DNA of 64,000 nt, from assembly GCF_001718695.1 (NCBI RefSeq), contig NZ_CP013421.1, forward strand, positions 558,001-622,000. The letters run 5' to 3'. The translations under genes and the position numbers were made by a program. Positions 21,676 to 30,564 of this stretch are shown here, piece after piece; within the stretch, counting starts at the first letter, position 1, and each line of letters starts with the position of its first letter. The notes under the pieces are model-generated. The model worked only from the letters and a program-made list of their open reading frames with translations. It did no database searches and was not told the DNA's origin. This stretch comes from Burkholderia ubonensis. Its GTDB lineage: Bacteria > Pseudomonadota > Gammaproteobacteria > Burkholderiales > Burkholderiaceae.

Positions 21676-22107
21676 GTGGAATATCTCAAACTCGCGATCA
21701 TCCTTGGTACCGTCATCGCGATTGCAAAAAGCATTCAGCTTTTTGATCGTCACTCGCGACACCGGTACGGTTACAGTTTCTTCACGGCGCGTGGGTTTTG
21801 GCTTGCCGCAGTCGGTATCAATCTCATATGGTGGGGATATGTCGGATGGGGATTCGCACTACTGCATCACGAACCAACAAGGGCGGGTCTCGTGCTCATA
21901 GCAATGGGGCTTGCGGCAGTCATCCGATTGATGTACGAAAACATCAGAAACACAGCGCTGATGTACGGTGTTCCCGGATCGGTCCTGCAGCTCGTGCTGT
22001 TTTTCCCGGTGGCGATCTACGGCATCCCGCTTCTCGCGATCACATTCCTGTTTCTGCTCGTCGCGACATTCAAGGCCGGGCCAGCATGGCTTTCCGATCG
22101 GGAATGA
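21676..22107 (+). CDS. Small four-helix membrane protein
   Basis: 143 residues from a GTG start with GGAGGA seven bases upstream. About four hydrophobic segments: residues 4-15, ~40-62 (WLAAVGINLIWWGYVGWGFALL), ~70-85, ~100-130. No family recognised. It is the only + strand gene inside the transfer region, lies between oriT and the relaxase genes, and has its own strong ribosome site. Small inner-membrane proteins in this setting are sometimes entry-exclusion factors, but that is a guess from position. Confidence 0.6.
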   Translation: MEYLKLAIILGTVIAIAKSIQLFDRHSRHRYGYSFFTARGFWLAAVGINLIWWGYVGWGFALLHHEPTRAGLVLIAMGLAAVIRLMYENIRNTALMYGVPGSVLQLVLFFPVAIYGIPLLAITFLFLLVATFKAGPAWLSDRE

Positions 22108-22356
22108 GCCTAGCGGCTCGAAACTGTGGGCTCAAGTCGCAACACAACGGGCAAGACTGGGCACTGTTCGAGATTACCGGCAACCAAGGGCCGACGGATC
22201 ATCCGCAGGCCAGCGTAGAAGACCGCTTCGCATGTGGGGACAACGGGCCGCGTACCCAACCAGGCACCAAGTTTCCAAACATCCGGGACTCGGCTTGTAA
22301 ATATGATTGCTGCCGAGTCGCACCATGATAACGACAGCCATCATGCGCTCTGGCCA

Positions 22357-23361
22357 TTAGCGTTCCACATCGTGCCTGGCGCCACCGGAACGCTCGACAG
22401 TATCTGGCATCTGTCGATCCGGCATCTCGCGCCTCGCACGCCCTGCCATTGTTCGATCTCGTTGCACCGGCATGGACCCGACGAAGTACGCCATCTCAAC
22501 GGCCATTGCCCGATCCTCACGGACACCCGACCTCGCCATTGCATAGGCCATTGATCGCCAGGCGGTAAATGCGCCACCTTGCGCGACCCATACTGCATCG
22601 CGCTGAGCATCGGTCGGCATCGATCTCCAGTACCTCGGCATTTCTCCACGCTCGACCATATGGACGACGGGCTGCTTCGGGTAGCGCTGCGTCACGCCGC
22701 GCACACGTCGAGGCGTCGCATTCGCCTCGACACCGTGCTGACGCAGTTTCTCCGCAAAACGCTCCCGCCATCGCTGAAGATCCTTATGGCGTGGATTCAG
22801 ACGATGCCCATTCGGACCACGTACCTGTACGCTCAGATGCACGTGCGGATGAGCTTCGTCATTGTGCGCAGCGAAAACGTACGCCCGGCCATCACCGAAC
22901 TCAAGCGCCGCGAAATCCCGAGCCGCATCGCGAACTGCCTTCCGATCCGTTCCGGGTGGCATCGACAGCAGGATGTTGAAAGTCTCGCGGCGCGTGCTGG
23001 CCTCGGGGATACCCCAACCGCCGAATTGCCAGGTCTTCGCGAGATCGCTTAGCGCATCCTTGCCTTCAATACAGGCACCGTTTTGATCCTCCAGTTCGAT
23101 CCGGCCGTTGCGAGAGATATAGCGCAGATGTCGACGTACAGCTCCCATGCCCTGTGCACTCGCCGCCTGGTTGGTAATCTTGACCATGACTTCCGGAGCG
23201 CGTCTGAGCGTGCGGGCGATCTGCGCACGCATGCGAGCGGCAGCGTCGCGAATGCCCACATGTGAGAGTCGCGATGCCTGCGCATGTCGCAGCGGATCAT
23301 GAAACAGGCGGTCGCCCCAGTTCACGAGCATCGCATCGATGTAGATTTTCGGATATGACAT
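22357..23361 (-). CDS. MOB-P-type conjugative relaxase
   Basis: 334 residues. Nicks oriT and leads the transferred strand. Motif III is clear: HNDEAHPHVH (His166, His171, His173, His175), the metal-binding histidines. The segment RRHLRYISRNG (Tyr81) matches the position of the catalytic Tyr22 neighbourhood of RP4 TraI (LVKYITD), so Tyr81 is the likely nucleophile. The protein ends shortly after the nicking domain; the LPD7 and primase modules often fused to such relaxases are separate genes upstream. ATG 23361 has a GGAG at good spacing, one base after the MobC-like stop. Confidence 0.88.
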   Translation of the reverse strand: MSYPKIYIDAMLVNWGDRLFHDPLRHAQASRLSHVGIRDAAARMRAQIARTLRRAPEVMVKITNQAASAQGMGAVRRHLRYISRNGRIELEDQNGACIEGKDALSDLAKTWQFGGWGIPEASTRRETFNILLSMPPGTDRKAVRDAARDFAALEFGDGRAYVFAAHNDEAHPHVHLSVQVRGPNGHRLNPRHKDLQRWRERFAEKLRQHGVEANATPRRVRGVTQRYPKQPVVHMVERGEMPRYWRSMPTDAQRDAVWVAQGGAFTAWRSMAYAMARSGVREDRAMAVEMAYFVGSMPVQRDRTMAGRARREMPDRQMPDTVERSGGARHDVER

Positions 23362-23362
23362 G

Positions 23363-23899
23363 TCAGCGGCTCCATCGATCGAGGTTCGCGCGCATGATCG
23401 CAGCTGCCGTACGCAGGTGTTCGTCAATACGCTTTTGCAATTCTGCCGATTCGGACACCAGATCTCGACGCACAAGTTCGTTTTCGTCGGCACGTGCAAG
23501 TTCGCCCAACAAACGGCTGATCTCAGCAAGTCGTTGGTTCGATATGGAGAGCGCATTCAATTCGGACACGCCCAATTGCGGTTCCCGGGTCAATTGCGCC
23601 CGAACCAACGACACGATCCAGCGATTACTGCGCAGACCTATTGCTGCGGCGCACCGCTCGACCGCATTCAGCTCCGCATTGGTCAGTCGGATTTCGATGC
23701 GATGACGCGGCTCTCCAACCACCGGTCGAGGCAAGCGCCATATGGTCGTGCCGGATCCGTCTGCCGCATTGTCACGTACAGCCGTTGCGATCAACTGACG
23801 CACGCCCTCGCCCGCCGTCACACCTCGGCGAGCACACCAGTATTCCCAGCGCACCCTGATTTCCCCGAGTTCGACGCACAAGCGCTCGCGCACGACCAC
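23363..23899 (-). CDS. MobC-like relaxosome accessory protein
   Basis: 178 residues. The segment RIEIRLTNAELNAVERCAAAIGLRSNRWIVSLVRAQL (about 85-120) has the character of a ribbon-helix-helix/MobC DNA-binding unit; the C-terminal third is helical and may form a coiled coil (RLAEISRLLGELARADENEL). Directly upstream of and nearly touching the relaxase gene. MobC-type proteins help open DNA at nic. Recognised by pattern and location, not by a unique motif. Confidence 0.65.
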   Translation of the reverse strand: MVVRERLCVELGEIRVRWEYWCARRGVTAGEGVRQLIATAVRDNAADGSGTTIWRLPRPVVGEPRHRIEIRLTNAELNAVERCAAAIGLRSNRWIVSLVRAQLTREPQLGVSELNALSISNQRLAEISRLLGELARADENELVRRDLVSESAELQKRIDEHLRTAAAIMRANLDRWSR

Positions 23900-23907
23900 G
23901 ACTAGCC

Positions 23908-25431
23908 TCAGCGAGACGGTGCTGATTGCGGCGGCTCGGCTGGTGTGCGCTCGAGCTCGCTGGCAGGCATGCGCTCCGGCACCTGATGCTTACGCCGATC
24001 CCGGCCCGACGGCGCGTTCGGATCGAATACTTTCGGCGTAGGCACCGGAATGCCCTCGCGCCGGAATGCCTCGAGCATGCGTTCAGCGTGCTGCCGAACT
24101 CGGGTAACGGAGCGCTCGCTAAAACCCTGTTCTCGCATGGCCGCCGTGAGCACGGCTACATGCAATGCCCGTTGCCTGGACCAATAGCGCGCATCGCGGA
24201 TATTGTGCGGTGCTGTCTCGTCGACTGGAACACCGAGTGAATCTGTAGATCCAGCTTGCTCAACCTGCGGATAGTCCGGCTTGTTCGAGACTGCAACGTC
24301 ATGGTCCCGCTGCACGCTCTCTACCTGCCAAGTATTTCGATGAACGAGCTTCTCCTCTTCACCTATCACGCTCCCTTCGTCATTCAAAATCGGCAATCGC
24401 ACGGTGACGAGGCGTTTGCCGAGATTTTCGAGTGTCACCTGCTGCCCGATCTGGGCATTCGCCTCCCGCACCGCACGCTCGAGATCGACACCCCACACGA
24501 CCTGATCGACGGCCGCCTCGTCGCGAAATACCACGTAGTACGAGCCGCTGCGCGCGGGATTGTGCTGATATGGGGCCGCGCCATGCTCGAGCAGCTCTCC
24601 GACGTATTTCCGAGGGATATCGGCCTCGTCGTTTTCAGCGGTACGGCCGCCATCGCGAATAGGCAGTTCAGACATCGACGCAAGGACCGATGTGGATGGA
24701 GATTTTCGGTCGCTATTCGTGCCTACGCCGGCTCGGGGTACAGTTGAAATCACAGGCGGATTATCTGTACGAGCCGCCGCGCTCGCGGCCGTCGGCGCGT
24801 CGATTTGCTCGACCACCTCGATGCGGTTGTCCAACCGCGCTTGCCGCGCCTCCGTCAGGCGCGCCAGATCTGCCGCTTTGGGCGCGTAGCCGTTCACGTC
24901 AATGCCGAGCAGCGTGCCCTGGAACCACGCCTCGCTACGAAACATTTCGTGGCCCGACACACGAATGCGCCGCCACGATTTTGCATGCGCCATGTCAATC
25001 ATCGACTCGACCACATCCGGCCGGTTGTGCTCAGTTACGAGGTATGACCCTAAATCTTCAAATGCAAGCTGATACGGCGCCTCCTTTAGGAAATACTGGT
25101 TGCCCGCGCGCAGGTAACGCTTGCGCACACGTTCGGGCAACTGGTCAAGCGGCGCACTCGTCAAACTCATGTCGGCCTGAGTCCCGCTCGGCGGGCGAGT
25201 CTGAGCCCTCGACCGTGTGGTCGCATCGTCGCGGATCGCTTGCTCCCGCAATCTCGCCCGGGCGGCATCAAACTCACGTCTGCGCCGGGCCGATACGGCT
25301 GCTAGCGCAGCTGATTCCAGCCTGCCCTGGCGTTCGTCCAACGCAGCCGGTCCTCCACCGCTGGCCGTCAAATCCTGTTCGATCACGTTGATAACTGGAT
25401 CGGCGTCGTTCGCGAAAGTCCTCAGAGCCAT
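23908..25431 (-). CDS. LPD7-domain protein of the mobilization operon
   Basis: 507 residues. Residues ~100-195 match the large polyvalent-protein-associated domain LPD7: RYLRAGNQYFLKEAPYQLAFEDLGSYL..., then SMIDMAHAKSWRRIRVSGHEMFR, ending GIDVNGYAPKAADLARL. A second partial copy-like region near 275-370 (YYVVFRDEAAVDQVVWGVDLERAVREA) has different character. LPD7 normally sits C-terminal in MOB-P relaxases; here it is encoded separately. No catalytic residues recognised. GAGGTG precedes ATG 25431. Confidence 0.75.
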   Translation of the reverse strand: MALRTFANDADPVINVIEQDLTASGGGPAALDERQGRLESAALAAVSARRRREFDAARARLREQAIRDDATTRSRAQTRPPSGTQADMSLTSAPLDQLPERVRKRYLRAGNQYFLKEAPYQLAFEDLGSYLVTEHNRPDVVESMIDMAHAKSWRRIRVSGHEMFRSEAWFQGTLLGIDVNGYAPKAADLARLTEARQARLDNRIEVVEQIDAPTAASAAARTDNPPVISTVPRAGVGTNSDRKSPSTSVLASMSELPIRDGGRTAENDEADIPRKYVGELLEHGAAPYQHNPARSGSYYVVFRDEAAVDQVVWGVDLERAVREANAQIGQQVTLENLGKRLVTVRLPILNDEGSVIGEEEKLVHRNTWQVESVQRDHDVAVSNKPDYPQVEQAGSTDSLGVPVDETAPHNIRDARYWSRQRALHVAVLTAAMREQGFSERSVTRVRQHAERMLEAFRREGIPVPTPKVFDPNAPSGRDRRKHQVPERMPASELERTPAEPPQSAPSR

Positions 25432-25487
25432 GTGGCACCTCGCATTCTAAAGATCGACGTTGAATGTCGGCTCGATGCTGGTATGCC

Positions 25488-27350
25488 TTATCGGTCAGGC
25501 ATTGAACCGGCTTTGCGAGACACATCATGTTCCCGCGACTTCTCGAGTGCGGCCGCACGCGCTTCACGGATGCGCGTCCAGGATCTCGCCTGCAACTGAT
25601 CGAGCATCGCCTCAAGATTGGGGCTGTAGTTCAACTCACGGACCGACTTCTTCAGTGAACCGACCATACGTTCCAGCAGATCGCGCGCCCGGTCCCACGG
25701 ATAAACCTTCGCCTGATCGCCGTCATAGCCCACTTGCAACTCGGATCCATTCAAACGGGAGTTTTCATCCATCCATTTCAGACGGTCAGACACAAATGTC
25801 ATTCGATCTTTGCGGTGGAACACGACACTGCGTGTCGCGACCTGCTGGATTAGATAGCGCTCCGTGTTGAAGACCTCACCCCGATAGGGGCCACCGTTTT
25901 CGCGCGGCGTGCCCAGCCTCAGCGGTGAGCCAAACCGATGCTCCGCGAGCGCCTTGACCTCGTTCGGAACGTCAGCAAGGCCAAACAGCGCCTCGCCGAT
26001 TGGTGGACGCGTCGACGCAAGTCGAGTCGGATCGGTAGCCGATGGCGCCGCAACAGGCAGAGTGTCAGATGGAGCATCCACCGAGGGTGACGCGGAGCCG
26101 GATGCACGCTCCGTTGCCGGCACATCCGGCGTAGCCTGCTTCGGTGCACCGCGCTTTGAGGACCGGAGACGCGACGTACCGTCATCTCCTGTCAACAGCG
26201 TTTCCTTGACGTTGCTCACTTTTCCGTCCTCCTCATGCTCATTGACATCAACCACGGTCACACCGGATTCGGCGAAGATTTCCGATTGGCCATCTGCCCT
26301 GACAACAGTACGGACCACAGCGCGCAGGTATTCGCCGACCGCTTCATATCCGCTCAGCACCACCATGTCACTGAAGTCATTCGGTACCATGTCGCGGATA
26401 CGCGCATCTGCGGCGAATCGTGGCCAAACCAGATGCGCACTCGCATCTTCCGCCGCACGCCGCGCCCGTGCCTGCGGCTCGCCACGACCCAGTTCACCTA
26501 GCACGATCAGCTCCGCGGCGGGATACTGTTCACGCAAACTCTTCGCTACCAGCCCCAGGTTCCCGCTGGACAGCGCCGCCGTCGCGAACCAACCTGTGGC
26601 TCTGGAGGCCGCCAGGGCAGTCGCCATACCCTCTGCGACCAAAACCCGCGACGGAGCACTGGCCGGAATCCATCTCGGCTCCGTCGTCCAGTAGCCGCCT
26701 CTTTTCGCGCCGCCAGCCAGAGATGATTTGCGCCCGTGTTCGTCGATCAGTTCGAGCGTCGAGATCAACCCATTCCCAACAGGCACGATCAAAACACGTC
26801 CATGCAGCGGTACTTCCTCGCTGGCCGGCAGGTAGCCAAGCAGCGCACGCAGTTCAAGTGCATCGAGCTCGCGCAGCGTGTATGGCGGCTCAAGGTGTTT
26901 ACGTACAAGATAGGGATGCGCTGGGCCGACTGGCCTCGCCCACTGCCAGATCGATGCGGCCTCTTGAGCAACAGCTGCGTGACGTGCTTGAAGTTGCACC
27001 TCCTCCCGTGCGCGCTGAGCCAATACCTCGGGTGACGCCGCCAATACGGTGGTCATGCGATTCGGATAATTCGCCCGCTTCAGATCGAAGCCGTGCTGAC
27101 GCGCCTGCCAGAAAAGCGTAGCGAGCGTCTTGCCACCGGATGCGCTGGCCGAGCGCCATGTAGTCCGAGCTGCACGCTCGTTATAGTTGGGTGCCGTCCG
27201 ACTCCACGCGTCCCAGATTTCAAAACCTTCGTCGCCGAAGCCCTGCTTGAGCGCGAACGCCATATCGACCCAGGTCCCATAGTCGTCGGCCGGAATGACG
27301 GCAAGCGCTGCACGTGCACGATCCACATCGTGTACATAGGGCGTCGTCAT
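25488..27350 (-). CDS. PriCT-2/Toprim plasmid-type primase
   Basis: 620 residues. N-terminal PriCT-2-like module (RARAALAVIPADDYGTWVDMAFALKQGFG ... GGKTLATLFWQARQHGFD) and a central Toprim-like domain with VLVAEGMATALAASRA. The acidic DxD step of Toprim, usually near 'ADND', reads VLGELGRGE here, so metal binding may be impaired. The C-terminal ~180 residues contain another LPD7-like stretch (FHRKDRMTFVSDRLKWMDENS). ATG 27350 overlaps virD4 by 4 bp. Likely role: priming the complementary strand after transfer. Confidence 0.75.
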   Translation of the reverse strand: MTTPYVHDVDRARAALAVIPADDYGTWVDMAFALKQGFGDEGFEIWDAWSRTAPNYNERAARTTWRSASASGGKTLATLFWQARQHGFDLKRANYPNRMTTVLAASPEVLAQRAREEVQLQARHAAVAQEAASIWQWARPVGPAHPYLVRKHLEPPYTLRELDALELRALLGYLPASEEVPLHGRVLIVPVGNGLISTLELIDEHGRKSSLAGGAKRGGYWTTEPRWIPASAPSRVLVAEGMATALAASRATGWFATAALSSGNLGLVAKSLREQYPAAELIVLGELGRGEPQARARRAAEDASAHLVWPRFAADARIRDMVPNDFSDMVVLSGYEAVGEYLRAVVRTVVRADGQSEIFAESGVTVVDVNEHEEDGKVSNVKETLLTGDDGTSRLRSSKRGAPKQATPDVPATERASGSASPSVDAPSDTLPVAAPSATDPTRLASTRPPIGEALFGLADVPNEVKALAEHRFGSPLRLGTPRENGGPYRGEVFNTERYLIQQVATRSVVFHRKDRMTFVSDRLKWMDENSRLNGSELQVGYDGDQAKVYPWDRARDLLERMVGSLKKSVRELNYSPNLEAMLDQLQARSWTRIREARAAALEKSREHDVSRKAGSMPDR

Positions 27351-29065
27351 TGCCGGACTTCCCCGACTGGCGCACCGCTCACGGCTGCCTGGCGCGCCGG
27401 TTCAACAAAATCGAGCTCAGCCACATCAAGATCGCTTGCGCTCAGGCAACGTCTCACCTGCTCAACCTTACCGGCCGGCATACCCAGCAGCACGAAATGC
27501 CGCTCGACATAAGCCACAGCCTCCTCCTCGCTGAGGTCTGCGAGGTTCGGCGGCAGATCGCGCGGATTCCATGCCTGCAGTACTTCAAGGTACTCGTGCG
27601 GCACATGAACGAGCCCCGCGTCCTGCGGGTCGAGCTCATCGGGATGCAAGTCGCGCAAGCGACGCTGGACCACCGCGGAGAAATGCTCCATGTTCAGGGT
27701 GGGCACGGACGGTGCCGGCATGACGCGGGCCGCAAACTCGGGATCGCGCCAATAGCAGATCTTGTCGGCCAAAATCGGCTTGGTGTTTTCGAGCAAGATG
27801 ATTTCCTTGTCGCGCTCCAGTTCCTTCAATTCCTGCGGCAACAGCAACGGCCGGCGCTGTTCAGATACGCTTTCGCTTGAACCACCCCGGCCGCCAAAAA
27901 ATGCGTTGGGGCGGCTCACACTGCGCGATTGGTCGGTAAACGTACCGAGCATTTCCGAGTATTCGTTCGCGTCCTTCTGCTCGCGCGGTGCATAGAGGAT
28001 CTGCATCGCGTGGTTCGTGATGATGGTACGGGCATCGGATCGCCCGTAAACGGATTCGAATTGCGCGATCGACTGCACGATCGACAGCACACGCAGGTTG
28101 AAACCCGGCATATAGGCAATCGCGCGCGGAAGAATGTGGATCTTTCCGATTGCCGTCATCTCATCGAACACAAGCAGGCATTGGAACTTGAGTGTAGGAT
28201 CGGCTTCGGGCAGTTGCTTCGTGTTCAAGTTGATAATCTGCGAAAAGAGCAGGTTCACGATCAAGGCTGCTTCCGCCAGATGATCTGGCGTGACACCGAT
28301 ATAGATGGAAATACGTCGGCGCCGCAGATCGCGCAGATCGAAATCGTCCGCGCTCGTTGCTGCGTCGACAATCGGGTTGGCCCAGATCGTCAGCGGCGCA
28401 TTGAAGGTCGCCAACACGCTCGCCAGCACCTTGTCGTCATTAGACAGGAAGCGATTCAGTGCATCCACGCATTGTTGCGAGAGCAAGCCACGATGCCGGA
28501 CCAGCGCTCGCTGCAAATAGGTTTTGACTGGCATGCCATTGCCCGACGACTGCCGCAGCACTTCGCCCATCGTGACGGGAAAATCGGGACTCGACGCGTC
28601 CTTGCCAGCCCGGTGCGCATCGCGCCATTCGCACAGCAGGAGCACGATGCCGAGGAACAGATTTCGCGCCTGATCTTTCCAGAAATCGTCGTGACCTCCG
28701 GGTGGATACAGTGCATAGCCGATCGTGAGAATGTCGCCCACCCGGAACAAGCCATCTGAGATCGCCGACAGTGGGTTGTAGCGGTGTGTCCGGCCATCTT
28801 CGGCAAACGGATTGAACAGATACACATCTTGTCCATGTGCGCGGCGAAAGCCGGATGTGGTCGCATAGTTTTCCTGCTTGATGTCGAGCACCACGACCGA
28901 ATCGGGAAAGGTGAGCAGATTCGGGATCACTACGCCAACTCCCTTGCCGGAGCGGGCAGGTGCGGCAAGTAGCACGAACTGCTGACCTCCAAATCGCAGG
29001 TAGCGGCCGCGCCATATTCCAACGACAATCGCAGGTGGCGTATCAAGGCGGCCATGCGTCGTCAT
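27347..29065 (-). CDS. virD4: VirD4/TraG coupling protein, ATPase part
   Basis: 572 residues. Walker A APARSGKGVGVVIPNLL (near 35-50) and Walker B-type CLLVFDEMTAIGK (near 310) identify the type IV coupling ATPase that hands the relaxase-DNA complex to the VirB channel. The usual N-terminal membrane part is missing from this polypeptide and is encoded by the preceding gene, overlapping by 4 bp (ATGA). The first residues (IVVGIWRGRYLRFGGQQFVLL) are the normal continuation of a full-length VirD4. Confidence 0.9.
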   Translation of the reverse strand: MTTHGRLDTPPAIVVGIWRGRYLRFGGQQFVLLAAPARSGKGVGVVIPNLLTFPDSVVVLDIKQENYATTSGFRRAHGQDVYLFNPFAEDGRTHRYNPLSAISDGLFRVGDILTIGYALYPPGGHDDFWKDQARNLFLGIVLLLCEWRDAHRAGKDASSPDFPVTMGEVLRQSSGNGMPVKTYLQRALVRHRGLLSQQCVDALNRFLSNDDKVLASVLATFNAPLTIWANPIVDAATSADDFDLRDLRRRRISIYIGVTPDHLAEAALIVNLLFSQIINLNTKQLPEADPTLKFQCLLVFDEMTAIGKIHILPRAIAYMPGFNLRVLSIVQSIAQFESVYGRSDARTIITNHAMQILYAPREQKDANEYSEMLGTFTDQSRSVSRPNAFFGGRGGSSESVSEQRRPLLLPQELKELERDKEIILLENTKPILADKICYWRDPEFAARVMPAPSVPTLNMEHFSAVVQRRLRDLHPDELDPQDAGLVHVPHEYLEVLQAWNPRDLPPNLADLSEEEAVAYVERHFVLLGMPAGKVEQVRRCLSASDLDVAELDFVEPARQAAVSGAPVGEVRQ

Positions 29066-29436
29066 AGCAACCCCGCCTGCCGGATTTCCGATTCATTCGC
29101 AAAGCGCGCACTGCCATAGAGACGACGCCGATGCGAGCTCGCCCATAGCGCATGAAAGCCCACTACCGGACCACCCGCGGACACGAGTACAGCAAACAAC
29201 GCCGCCCCCACGAGCTTACGCCCGACGTTCGGCATCATTCCGTCTCGCCACATCAGTACTGCGTCGAACCAGCCCCACACTCCCGCATGCAGCGGATTCA
29301 TGCGCAGGCTGGCATAGAAGATGAACGATGCGAGCCAGAGCGATACGGCTAGTCCAGCCATCAGGCAAGCTAGTGCGGCCAACGTCACGACAGCCGTCCG
29401 AATATGTTGGCGCAAAGGCAAAGACGGATGATCCAC
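29062..29436 (-). CDS. VirD4 N-terminal membrane segment encoded separately
   Basis: 124 residues with two hydrophobic segments (about 13-45 and 75-97) followed by LYGSARFANESEIRQAGLL. That last motif is the conserved stretch (G-S-A-R-[FW]-A...EI..AGL) immediately after the membrane anchor of VirD4/TraG. The next gene begins at the ATGA overlap with the following part of VirD4. This is either a stable split with translational coupling or a one-base frameshift within a single virD4. Confidence 0.8.
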   Translation of the reverse strand: MDHPSLPLRQHIRTAVVTLAALACLMAGLAVSLWLASFIFYASLRMNPLHAGVWGWFDAVLMWRDGMMPNVGRKLVGAALFAVLVSAGGPVVGFHALWASSHRRRLYGSARFANESEIRQAGLL

Positions 29437-29445
29437 GCGCGCCCC

Positions 29446-30564
29446 CTATACAAACGCGGTGCGCGCCTTGCGCACCGGATCGAACCAAACTTCGGTCATG
29501 CCCCAACGCCTGCCGGTCTGTTTGTCCTCTGCGTCGAACACCGCGCGTGACTCCATGTGCGCGACGAGATCGACTGTCAGGAACAGCAACCGCTTGAGTG
29601 CGGCATCATCCCAAGCTGCGGCCTCCGGATGTTCCTTTGCCATCAGCGCGAATCGCTCAATCGCGACGGTCACATTGGGCGCGTGATAGCTCGTGATCGA
29701 CCCCGCGTGTCCGGTCGTCAGCAGCTTCAGGAAGTCGTAGGCTTCGGCACCACGCAGTTCGGCCAACAGCACGCGATCCGGTCGCATGCGCATCGCGCTT
29801 GCAATCAGGTCTGCTGGCGTCACCTGCGCGTGACCATGCCCGCCCTTGCTGTAGAGAAGATGCACGCAGTTCTCGACGTGCCGAATGACTAGCTCCCGCA
29901 CGTCCTCGATCGTCACGATCCGCTCGGTCGCAGGAATCGAGCGGCACAAGGTCTTCATGAAACTGGTCTTGCCGGACCCCGTATTACCGACCACCGCGAT
30001 GTTGCGTCGTCCCCTGACAGCATGCTCGAATAAGGTAACCCAATCATGCTCTTCCAGGCATTGGACGAGATCGCGGTCTTCTGCGGACAAGTCCGCCCAA
30101 GCTGAGTCGAGCCCGTCTGGCCTGCGCCATACCGTCGCGTCGAACAATCCCTCGTCCCGACACGCGTTGAGCGTCTTCTCGTCCGGGGACGGACGGCGAA
30201 TCGTGACCGACACCGTGCGCGCCGGTACGACCGGCGGAACCACAATCTGGATCCGTGCGTCGTCCGGCAACAGCGCCGACAGAATCGGATACCGCGACGA
30301 TACTTCCTGGTTAGTCAGGGTGGCGACCGACACCGCGAATGACATCAGCCGGTCGAAATCGAGATCGGCGTAGTCGTGGCCGTGCCAACCGACCGAGTTC
30401 TCGGTCAACACACGCTGCGGCCGATTGATCACCAATTCAGTCACCTCGGGATCGTCGAGCAGCCGCGCAAACGGTCGCATCAGTTCGCGCACGGAGGCGT
30501 CGTCGGGTAACCGAGCCAGCACGGCGTTGCGTGTTGCATCCAACGGGGGCGAGTGAGTCATCAT
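29446..30564 (-). CDS. virB11: VirB11 secretion ATPase
   Basis: 372 residues. Hexameric traffic ATPase of the T4SS. Walker A GNTGSGKTS (about 193-201), Asp box IVTIEDVREL, and the LLAELRGAEAYDFLKLLTTGH segment with its His box are all present. ATG 30564 (or 30561) overlaps the virB10 stop. Normal length for the family. Confidence 0.95.
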   Translation of the reverse strand: MMTHSPPLDATRNAVLARLPDDASVRELMRPFARLLDDPEVTELVINRPQRVLTENSVGWHGHDYADLDFDRLMSFAVSVATLTNQEVSSRYPILSALLPDDARIQIVVPPVVPARTVSVTIRRPSPDEKTLNACRDEGLFDATVWRRPDGLDSAWADLSAEDRDLVQCLEEHDWVTLFEHAVRGRRNIAVVGNTGSGKTSFMKTLCRSIPATERIVTIEDVRELVIRHVENCVHLLYSKGGHGHAQVTPADLIASAMRMRPDRVLLAELRGAEAYDFLKLLTTGHAGSITSYHAPNVTVAIERFALMAKEHPEAAAWDDAALKRLLFLTVDLVAHMESRAVFDAEDKQTGRRWGMTEVWFDPVRKARTAFV

